A DNA stretch of 64,000 nucleotides from Coriaria nepalensis (Eukaryota; Streptophyta; Magnoliopsida; Cucurbitales; Coriariaceae), in assembly GCA_027186245.1 (NCBI GenBank), contig CP114483.1, positions 15,892,220-15,956,219 of the forward strand. Reading direction: 5' to 3'. The first letter of the stretch is position 1; every line of letters begins with the position of its first letter. The translations under genes were made by a program, and so were the position numbers. The notes beneath the pieces were generated by a model. The model ran no database searches, was not told the origin of the DNA, and worked only from the letters and a program-made list of their open reading frames with translations. Below, piece after piece: positions 41,272 to 53,060 of this stretch.

Positions 41272-44200
41272 ACATGACTTTCGTGCATAACTTGCAGTTG
41301 ATCTACTGAAGGCAACTATACATTTACTTAGCGTTAAAATCATGTCATTGAGGCTCTTCTAGTCATTAAATCATTATAAATGAATTCGAACGAATTATAT
41401 TTTTGCCCTTCAAACATGATTTTCTTACATAACCTGCAATTAATCTATTGAAGACAACAATGCATTATTTTAGCCTTAAAGAGCATATCATTCAGTCTTT
41501 TTAGATCATTAAATTGTTTGAAAGCACTTCGAACTAGTTCTATTTTCGCATTTAAAACAGGACTTTCATGCATAACTTGCAATTGATCTACTGAAGGCAA
41601 CTATGCATTTTTTTAGTGTTAAAGTCATATTATTGCATCTCTTTTACTCATTAAATCATTCTAAATCACTTCAGACGAAATTCAATTTTTAAACATGACT
41701 TTCGTGCATAACTTGCAGTTGATCTATTGAACGCTACTATACATTTACTTAGCGTTAAAATCATGTCATTGAGGCTCTTCTAGTCATTACATCATTAAAA
41801 ATGAATTCGAACGATTTATATTTTTGCCCGTCAAAAATGATTTTCTTACATAACCTGCAATTAATCTATTGAATACAACAATGCATTATTTTTGCCTTAA
41901 AGAGCATATCATTCAGTCTTTTCAGATCATTAAATTGTTTGAAAGCACTCCGAACTAGTTCTATTTTCGCATTTAAAACAAGACTTTCATGCATAACTTG
42001 CAATTGATCTAATGAAGGCAACTATGCATTTTTTTTGTGTTAAAGTCATTTTATTGCATCTCTTTTACTCATTAAATCATTCTAAATCACTTCATACGAA
42101 ATTCACCTTTTAAACATGACTTTCGTGCATAACTTGCATTTGATCTACTGAAGGCAACTATACATTTACGTAGCGTTAAAATCATGTCATTGAGGCTCTT
42201 CTAGTCATTAAATCATTATAAATGAATTCGAATGAATTATATTTTTGCCCTTCAAACATGATTTTCTTACATAACCTGCAATTAATCTATTGAATACAAC
42301 AATGCATTATTTTAGCCTTAAAGAGCATATCATTCAGTCTTTTCAGATCATTAAATTGTTTGAAAGCACTTCGAACTAGTTCTATTTTCGCATTTAAGAC
42401 ACGACTTTCATGCATAACTTGCAATTGATCTACTGAAGGCAACAATGCATTTTTTTAGGGTTAAAGTCATATTATTGCATCTCTTTTACTCATTAAATCA
42501 TTCTAAATCACTTCAGTCGAAATTCACCTTTTAAACATGACTTTCCTGCATAACTTGTAGTTGATCTATTGAAGGCAACTATACATTTACTTAGCGTTAA
42601 AATCATGTCATTGAGGCTCTTCTAGTTATTAAATCAATATAAATGAATTCGAACGAATTATATTTTTGCCCTTCAAACATGATTTTCTTACATAACCTGC
42701 AATTAATCTATTGAATACAACAATGCATTATTTTAGCCTTAAAGAGCATATCATTCAGTCTTTTCAGATCATTAAATTGTTTGAAAGCACTTCGAACTAG
42801 TTCTATTTTCGCATTTAAGACACGACTTTCATGCATAACTTGCAATTGATCTGCTGAAGGCAACTATGCATTTTTTTAGGGTTAAAGTCATATTATTGCA
42901 TCTCTTTTACTCATTAAATCATTCTAAATCACTTCAGTCGAAATTCACCTTTTAAACATGACTTTCCTGCATAACTTGTAGTTGATCTATTGAAGGCAAC
43001 TATACATTTACTTAGCGTTAAAATCATGTCATTGAGGCTCTTCTAGTTATTAAATCAATATAAATGAATTCGAACGAATTATATTTTTGCCCTTCAAACA
43101 TGATTTTCTTACATAACCTGCAATTAATCTATTGAATACAACAATGCATTATTTTAGCCTTAAAGAGCATATCATTCAGTCTTTTCAGATCATTAAATTG
43201 TTTGAAAGCACTCCGAACTAGTTCTATTTTCGCATTTAAAACACGACTTTCATGCATAACTTGCAATTGATCTACTGAAGGCAACTATGCATTTTTTTAG
43301 TGTTAAAGTCATATTATTGCATCTCTTTTACTCATTAAATCATTCTAAATCACGTCAGACGAAATTCACCTTTTAAACATGATTGTCGTGCATAACTTGC
43401 AGTTGATCTACTGAAGGCAACTATACATTTACTTAGCGTTAAAATCATGTCATTGAAGCTCTTCTAGTCATTACATGATTATAAATGAATTCGAACGAAT
43501 TATATTTTTGCCCTTCAAACATGATTTTCTTACATAACCTGCAATTAATCTATTGAAGACAACAATGCATTATTTTAGCCTTAAAGAGCATATCATTTAG
43601 TCTTTTTAGATCATTAAATTGTTTGAAAACACTTCGAACTAGTTCTATTTTCGCATTTAAAACACGACTTTCATGCAGAACTTGCAATTGATCTACTGAA
43701 GGCAACTATGCATTTTTTTAGTGTTAAAGTCATATTATTGCATCTCTTTTAGTCATTAAATCATTCTAAATCACTTCAGACGAAATTCACCTTTTAAACA
43801 TGACTTTCGTGCATAACTTGCAGTTGATCTACTGAAGGCAACTATACATTTACTTAGCGTTAAAATCATGTCATTGAGGCTGTTCTAGTCATTAAATCAT
43901 TACAAATGAATTCGAACGAATTATATTTTTGCCCTTCAAACATGATTTTCTTACATAACCTGCAATTAATCTATTGAAGACAACAATGCATTATTTTAGC
44001 CTTAAAGATCATATCATTCAGTCTTTTTAGATCATTAAATTGCTTGAAAGCACTCCGAACTAGTTCTATTTTCGCATTTAAAACACGACTTTCATGCATA
44101 ACTTGCAATTGATCTACTGAAGGCAACTATGCATTTTTTTAGTGTTAAAGTCATATTATTGCATCTCTTTTACTCATTAAATCATTCTAAATCACTTCAG

Positions 44201-45481
44201 ACGAAATTCACCTTTTAAACATGATTGTCGTGCATAACTTGCAGTTGATCTACTGAAGGCAACTATACATTTACTTAGCGTTAAAATCATGTCATTGAGG
44301 CTCTTCTAGTTATTAAATCAATATAAATGAATTCGAACGAATTATATTTTTGCCCTTCAAAAATGATTTTCTTACATAACCTGCAATTAATCTATTGAAT
44401 ACAACAATGCATTATTTTAGCCTTAAAGAGCATATCATTCAGTCTTTTCAGATCATTAAATTGTTTGAAAGCACTCCGAACTAGTTCTATTTTCGCATTT
44501 AAAACACGACTTTCATGCATAACTTGCAATTGATCTACTGAAGGCAACTATGCATTTTTTTAGTGTTAAAGTCATATTATTGCATCTCTTTTACTCATTA
44601 AATCATTCTAAATCACTTCAGACGAAATTCACCTTTTAAACATGATTGTCGTGCATAACTTGCAGTTGATCTACTGAAGGCAACTATACATTTACTTAGC
44701 GTTAAAATCATGTCATTGAGGCTCTTCTAGTCATTACATGATTATAAATGAATTCGAACGAATTATATTTTTGCCCTTCAAACATGATTTTCTTACATAA
44801 CCTGCAATTAATCTATTGAAGACAACAATGCATTATTTTAGCCTTAAAGAGCATATCATTTAGTCTTTTTAGATCATTAAATTGTTTGAAAACACTTCGA
44901 ACTAGTTCTATTTTCGCATTTAAAACACGACTTTCATGCATAACTTGCAATTGATCTACTGAAGGCAACTATGCATTTTTTTAGTGTTAAAGTCATATTA
45001 TTGCATCTCTTTTAGTCATTAAATCATTCTAAATCACTTCAGACGAAATTCACCTTTTAAACATGACTTTCGTGCATAACTTGCAGTTGATCTACTGAAG
45101 GCAACTATACATTTACTTAGCGTTAAAATCATGTCATTGAGGCTCTTCTAGTCATTAAATCATTATAAATGAATTCGAACGAATTATATTTTTGCCCTTC
45201 AAACATGATTTTCTTACATAACCTGCAATTAATCTATTGAAGACAACAATGCATTATTTTAGCCTTAAAGAGCATATCATTCAGTCTTTTTAGATCATTA
45301 AATTGCTTGAAAGCACTCCGAACTAGTTCTATTTTCGCATTTAAAACACGACTTTCATGCATAACTTGCAATTGATCTACTGAAGGCAACTATGCATTTT
45401 TTTAGTGTTAAAGTCATATTATTGCATCTCTTTTACTCATGAAATCATTCTAAATCACTTCAGACGAAATTCACCTTTTAA
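41272..45481 (-). repeat. 10-monomer HOR, copy 3 (4210 bp)
   Basis: Full-length copy, bounded by acatgact at 41272 and 45482. It contains one monomer of type P (ggctgttctag with cattacaaatg, near 43880), one of type Q (tagttattaaatcaatat, near 44301) and one of type R (cattacatgattat, near 44730), in the order P, Q, R. This is the reference order for the rearranged copy 4. Confidence 0.92.
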
Positions 45482-48400
45482 ACATGACTTTCGTGCATAA
45501 CTTGCAGTTGATCTACTGAAGGCAACTATACATTTACTTAGCGTTAAAATCATGTCATTGAGGCTCTTCTAGTCATTAAATCATTATAAATGAATTCGAA
45601 CGAATTATATTTTTGCCCTTCAAACATGATTTTCTTACATAACCTGCAATTAATCTATTGAAGACAACAATGCATTATTTTAGCCTTAAAGAGCATATCA
45701 TTCAGTCTTTTTAGATCATTAAATTGTTTGAAAGCACTTCGAACTAGTTCTATTTTCGCATTTAAAACAGGACTTTCATGCATAACTTGCAATTGATCTA
45801 CTGAAGGCAACTATGCATTTTTTTAGTGTTAAAGTCATATTATTGCATCTCTTTTACTCATTAAATCATTCTAAATCACTTCAGACGAAATTCAATTTTT
45901 AAACATGACTTTCGTGCATAACTTGCAGTTGATCTATTGAACGCTACTATACATTTACTTAGCGTTAAAATCATGTCATTGAGGCTCTTCTAGTCATTAC
46001 ATCATTAAAAATGAATTCGAACGATTTATATTTTTGCCCGTCAAAAATGATTTTCTTACATAACCTGCAATTAATCTATTGAATACAACAATGCATTATT
46101 TTTGCCTTAAAGAGCATATCATTCAGTCTTTTCAGATCATTAAATTGTTTGAAAGCACTCCGAACTAGTTCTATTTTCGCATTTAAAACAAGACTTTCAT
46201 GCATAACTTGCAATTGATCTAATGAAGGCAACTATGCATTTTTTTTGTGTTAAAGTCATTTTATTGCATCTCTTTTACTCATTAAATCATTCTAAATCAC
46301 TTCATACGAAATTCACCTTTTAAACATGACTTTCGTGCATAACTTGCATTTGATCTACTGAAGGCAACTATACATTTACGTAGCGTTAAAATCATGTCAT
46401 TGAGGCTCTTCTAGTCATTAAATCATTATAAATGAATTCGAATGAATTATATTTTTGCCCTTCAAACATGATTTTCTTACATAACCTGCAATTAATCTAT
46501 TGAATACAACAATGCATTATTTTAGCCTTAAAGAGCATATCATTCAGTCTTTTCAGATCATTAAATTGTTTGAAAGCACTTCGAACTAGTTCTATTTTCG
46601 CATTTAAGACACGACTTTCATGCATAACTTGCAATTGATCTACTGAAGGCAACAATGCATTTTTTTAGGGTTAAAGTCATATTATTGCATCTCTTTTACT
46701 CATTAAATCATTCTAAATCACTTCAGTCGAAATTCACCTTTTAAACATGACTTTCCTGCATAACTTGTAGTTGATCTATTGAAGGCAACTATACATTTAC
46801 TTAGCGTTAAAATCATGTCATTGAGGCTCTTCTAGTTATTAAATCAATATAAATGAATTCGAACGAATTATATTTTTGCCCTTCAAACATGATTTTCTTA
46901 CATAACCTGCAATTAATCTATTGAATACAACAATGCATTATTTTAGCCTTAAAGAGCATATCATTCAGTCTTTTCAGATCATTAAATTGTTTGAAAGCAC
47001 TTCGAACTAGTTCTATTTTCGCATTTAAGACACGACTTTCATGCATAACTTGCAATTGATCTGCTGAAGGCAACTATGCATTTTTTTAGGGTTAAAGTCA
47101 TATTATTGCATCTCTTTTACTCATTAAATCATTCTAAATCACTTCAGTCGAAATTCACCTTTTAAACATGACTTTCCTGCATAACTTGTAGTTGATCTAT
47201 TGAAGGCAACTATACATTTACTTAGCGTTAAAATCATGTCATTGAGGCTCTTCTAGTTATTAAATCAATATAAATGAATTCGAACGAATTATATTTTTGC
47301 CCTTCAAACATGATTTTCTTACATAACCTGCAATTAATCTATTGAATACAACAATGCATTATTTTAGCCTTAAAGAGCATATCATTCAGTCTTTTCAGAT
47401 CATTAAATTGTTTGAAAGCACTCCGAACTAGTTCTATTTTCGCATTTAAAACACGACTTTCATGCATAACTTGCAATTGATCTACTGAAGGCAACTATGC
47501 ATTTTTTTAGTGTTAAAGTCATATTATTGCATCTCTTTTACTCATTAAATCATTCTAAATCACGTCAGACGAAATTCACCTTTTAAACATGATTGTCGTG
47601 CATAACTTGCAGTTGATCTACTGAAGGCAACTATACATTTACTTAGCGTTAAAATCATGTCATTGAAGCTCTTCTAGTCATTACATGATTATAAATGAAT
47701 TCGAACGAATTATATTTTTGCCCTTCAAACATGATTTTCTTACATAACCTGCAATTAATCTATTGAAGACAACAATGCATTATTTTAGCCTTAAAGAGCA
47801 TATCATTTAGTCTTTTTAGATCATTAAATTGTTTGAAAACACTTCGAACTAGTTCTATTTTCGCATTTAAAACACGACTTTCATGCAGAACTTGCAATTG
47901 ATCTACTGAAGGCAACTATGCATTTTTTTAGTGTTAAAGTCATATTATTGCATCTCTTTTAGTCATTAAATCATTCTAAATCACTTCAGACGAAATTCAC
48001 CTTTTAAACATGACTTTCGTGCATAACTTGCAGTTGATCTACTGAAGGCAACTATACATTTACTTAGCGTTAAAATCATGTCATTGAGGCTGTTCTAGTC
48101 ATTAAATCATTACAAATGAATTCGAACGAATTATATTTTTGCCCTTCAAACATGATTTTCTTACATAACCTGCAATTAATCTATTGAAGACAACAATGCA
48201 TTATTTTAGCCTTAAAGATCATATCATTCAGTCTTTTTAGATCATTAAATTGCTTGAAAGCACTCCGAACTAGTTCTATTTTCGCATTTAAAACACGACT
48301 TTCATGCATAACTTGCAATTGATCTACTGAAGGCAACTATGCATTTTTTTAGTGTTAAAGTCATATTATTGCATCTCTTTTACTCATTAAATCATTCTAA

Positions 48401-51375
48401 ATCACTTCAGACGAAATTCACCTTTTAAACATGACTTTCGTGCATAACTTGCAGTTGATCTACTGAAGGCAACTATACATTTACTTAGCGTTAAAATCAT
48501 GTCATTGAGGCTGTTCTAGTCATTAAATCATTACAAATGAATTCGAACGAATTATATTTTTGCCCTTCAAACATGATTTTCTTACATAACCTGCAATTAA
48601 TCTATTGAAGACAACAATGCATTATTTTAGCCTTAAAGATCATATCATTCAGTCTTTTTAGATCATTAAATTGCTTGAAAGCACTCCGAACTAGTTCTAT
48701 TTTCGCATTTAAAACACGACTTTCATGCATAACTTGCAATTGATCTACTGAAGGCAACTATGCATTTTTTTAGTGTTAAAGTCATATTATTGCATCTCTT
48801 TTACTCATTAAATCATTCTAAATCACTTCAGACGAAATTCACCTTTTAAACATGATTGTCGTGCATAACTTGCAGTTGATCTACTGAAGGCAACTATACA
48901 TTTACTTAGCGTTAAAATCATGTCATTGAGGCTCTTCTAGTTATTAAATCAATATAAATGAATTCGAACGAATTATATTTTTGCCCTTCAAAAATGATTT
49001 TCTTACATAACCTGCAATTAATCTATTGAATACAACAATGCATTATTTTAGCCTTAAAGAGCATATCATTCAGTCTTTTCAGATCATTAAATTGTTTGAA
49101 AGCACTCCGAACTAGTTCTATTTTCGCATTTAAAACACGACTTTCATGCATAACTTGCAATTGATCTACTGAAGGCAACTATGCATTTTTTTAGTGTTAA
49201 AGTCATATTATTGCATCTCTTTTACTCATTAAATCATTCTAAATCACTTCAGACGAAATTCACCTTTTAAACATGATTGTCGTGCATAACTTGCAGTTGA
49301 TCTACTGAAGGCAACCATACATTTACTTAGCGTTAAAATCATGTCATTGAGGCTGTTCTAGTCATTAAATCATTACAAATGAATTCGAACGAATTATATT
49401 TTTGCCCTTCAAACATGATTTTCTTACATAACCTGCAATTAATCTATTGAAGACAACAATGCATTATTTTAGCCTTAAAGATCATATCATTCAGTCTTTT
49501 TAGATCATTAAATTGCTTGAAAGCACTCCGAACTAGTTCTATTTTCGCATTTAAAACACGACTTTCATGCATAACTTGCAATTGATCTACTGAAGGCAAC
49601 TATGCATTTTTTTAGTGTTAAAGTCATATTATTGCATCTCTTTTACTCATTAAATCATTCTAAATCACTTCAGACGAAATTCACCTTTTAAACATGACTT
49701 TCGTGCATAACTTGCAGTTGATCTACTGAAGGCAACTATACATTTACTTAGCGTTAAAATCATGTCATTGAGGCTGTTCTAGTCATTAAATCATTACAAA
49801 TGAATTCGAACGAATTATATTTTTGCCCTTCAAACATGATTTTCTTACATAACCTGCAATTAATCTATTGAAGACAACAATGCATTATTTTAGCCTTAAA
49901 GATCATATCATTCAGTCTTTTTAGATCATTAAATTGCTTGAAAGCACTCCGAACTAGTTCTATTTTCGCATTTAAAACACGACTTTCATGCATAACTTGC
50001 AATTGATCTACTGAAGGCAACTATGCATTTTTTTAGTGTTAAAGTCATATTATTGCATCTCTTTTACTCATTAAATCATTCTAAATCACTTCAGACGAAA
50101 TTCACCTTTTAAACATGATTGTCGTGCATAACTTGCAGTTGATCTACTGAAGGCAACTATACATTTACTTAGCGTTAAAATCATGTCATTGAGGCTCTTC
50201 TAGTTATTAAATCAATATAAATGAATTCGAACGAATTATATTTTTGCCCTTCAAAAATGATTTTCTTACATAACCTGCAATTAATCTATTGAATACAACA
50301 ATGCATTATTTTAGCCTTAAAGAGCATATCATTCAGTCTTTTCAGATCATTAAATTGTTTGAAAGCACTCCGAACTAGTTCTATTTTCGCATTTAAAACA
50401 CGACTTTCATGCATAACTTGCAATTGATCTACTGAAGGCAACTATGCATTTTTTTAGTGTTAAAGTCATATTATTGCATCTCTTTTACTCATTAAATCAT
50501 TCTAAATCACTTCAGACGAAATTCACCTTTTAAACATGATTGTCGTGCATAACTTGCAGTTGATCTACTGAAGGCAACTATACATTTACTTAGCGTTAAA
50601 ATCATGTCATTGAGGCTCTTCTAGTCATTACATGATTATAAATGAATTCGAACGAATTATATTTTTGCCCTTCAAACATGATTTTCTTACATAACCTGCA
50701 ATTAATCTATTGAAGACAACAATGCATTATTTTAGCCTTAAAGAGCATATCATTTAGTCTTTTTAGATCATTAAATTGTTTGAAAACACTTCGAACTAGT
50801 TCTATTTTCGCATTTAAAACACGACTTTCATGCATAACTTGCAATTGATCTACTGAAGGCAACTATGCATTTTTTTAGTGTTAAAGTCATATTATTGCAT
50901 CTCTTTTAGTCATTAAATCATTCTAAATCACTTCAGACGAAATTCACCTTTTAAACATGACTTTCGTGCATAACTTGCAGTTGATCTACTGAAGGCAACT
51001 ATACATTTACTTAGCGTTAAAATCATGTCATTGAGGCTGTTCTAGTCATTAAATCATTATAAATGAATTCGAACGAATTATATTTTTGCCCTTCAAACAT
51101 GATTTTCTTACATAACCTGCAATTAATCTATTGAAGACAACAATGCATTATTTTAGCCTTAAAGAGCATATCATTCAGTCTTTTTAGATCATTAAATTGC
51201 TTGAAAGCACTCCGAACTAGTTCTATTTTCGCATTTAAAACACGACTTTCATCCATAACTTGCAATTGATCTACTGAAGGCAACTATGCATTTTTTTAGT
51301 GTTAAAGTCATATTATTGCATCTCTTTTACTCATGAAATCATTCTAAATCACTTCAGACGAAATTCACCTTCTAA
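45482..51375 (-). repeat. 10-monomer HOR, copy 4, enlarged to 14 monomers (5894 bp)
   Basis: The interval between the equivalent landmarks acatgact at 45482 and 51376 is 5894 bp, exactly 14 times 421. The additional 1684 bp are four monomers. The gctgttc mark of the P monomer lies at 48089, 48510, 49352 and 49773, and the Q mark follows near 48931 and 50194. The order is P P Q P P Q R instead of P Q R. A further gctgttc at 51036 sits in a monomer that otherwise resembles the one after R. Confidence 0.9.
48089..50614 (-). repeat. PPQ-PPQ tandem duplication inside HOR copy 4
   Basis: The three-monomer block P P Q (1263 bp) is present twice in tandem: P marks at 48089/48510 and 49352/49773, Q marks at about 48931 and 50194. 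Copies 1-3 have a single P before Q. The simplest path is duplication of P (421 bp) followed by duplication of PPQ (1263 bp), which accounts for the whole 1684-bp gain. One private base (gcaaccatac near 49313) separates the two blocks. Confidence 0.85.
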
Positions 51376-53060
51376 ACATGACTTTCGTGCATAACTTGCA
51401 GTTGATCTACTGAAGGCAACTATACATTTACTTAGCGTTAAAATCATGTCATTGAGGCTCTTCTAGTCATTAAATCATTATAAATGAATTCGAACGAATT
51501 ATATTTTTGCCCTTCAAACATGATTTTCTTACATAACCTGCAATTAATCTATTGAAGACAACAATGCATTATTTTAGCCTTAAAGAGCATATCATTCAGT
51601 CTTTTTAGATCATTAAATTGTTTGAAAGCACTTCGAACTAGTTCTATTTTCGCATTTAAAACAGGACTTTCATGCATAACTTGCAATTGATCTACTAAAG
51701 GCAACTATGCATTTTTTTAGTGTTAAAGTCATATTATTGCATCTCTTTTACTCATTAAATCATTCTAAATCACTTTAGACGAAATTCAATTTTTAAACAT
51801 GACTTTCTTGCATAACTTGCAGTTGATCTATTGAACGCTACTATACATTTACTTAGCGTTAAAATCATGTCATTGAGGCTCTTCTAGTCATTAAATCATT
51901 AAAAATGAATTCGAACGATTTATATTTTTGCCCGTCAAAAATGATTTTCTTACATAACCTGCAATTAATCTATTGAATACAACAATGCATTATTTTTGCC
52001 TTAAAGAGCATATCATTCAGTCTTTTCAGATCATTGAATTGTTTGAAAGCACTCCGAACTAGTTCTATTTTCGCATTTAAAACAAGACTTTCATGCATAA
52101 CTTGCAATTGATCTAATGAAGGCAACTATGCATTTTTTTTGTGTTAAAGTCATTTTATTGCATCTCTTTTACTCATTAAATCATTCTAAATCACTTCATA
52201 CGAAATTCACCTTTTAAACATGACTTTGGTGCATAACTTGCAGTTGATCTACTGAAGGCAACTATACATTTACTTAGCGTTAAAATCATGTCATTGAGGC
52301 TCTTCTAGTCATTAAATCATTATAAATGAATTCGAATGAATTATATTTTTGCCCTTCAAACATGATTTTCTTACATAACCTGCAATTAATCTATTGAATA
52401 CAACAATGCATTATTTTAGCCTTAAAGAGCATATCATTCAGTCTTTTCAGATCATTGAATTGTTTGAAAGCACTTCGAACTAGTTCTATTTTCGCATTTA
52501 AGACACGACTTTCATGCATAACTTGCAATTGATCTACTGAAGGCAACTATGCATTTTTTTAGGGTTAAAGTCATATTATTGCATCTCTTTTACTCATTAA
52601 ATCATTCTAAATCACTTCAGTCGAAATTCACCTTTTAAACATGACTTTCCTGCATAACTTGTAGTTGATCTATTGAAGGCAACTATACATTTACTTAGCG
52701 TTAAAATCATGCCATTGAGGCTCTTCTAGTTATTAAATCAATATAAATGAATTCGAACGAATTATATTTTTGCCCTTCAAACATGATTTTCTTACATAAC
52801 CTGCAATTAATCTATTGAATACAACAATGCATTATTTTAGCCTTAAAGAGCATATCATTCAGTCTTTTCAGATCATTAAATTGTTTGAAAGCACTTCGAA
52901 CCAGTTCTATTTTCGCATTTAAGACACGACTTTCATGCATAACTTGCAATTGATCTACTGAAGGCAACTATGCATTTTTTTAGGGTTAAAGTCATATTAT
53001 TGCATCTCTTTTACTCATTAAATCATTCTAAATCACTTCAGTCGAAATTCACCTTTTAAA
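51376..53060 (-). repeat. 10-monomer HOR, partial copy 5 (about four monomers)
   Basis: The tttaaaacag landmark at 51655 places this segment in the phase of the 4210-bp HOR. The match with copy 4 ends near 53060, where the expected tcctgcataacttgtag is replaced by tcgtgcataacttgcag. It has many private changes (catccataac, cttctaaacatg, ctactaaagg, ctttggtgc), more than the interior copies. The 8-monomer HOR begins within its last part. Confidence 0.82.
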
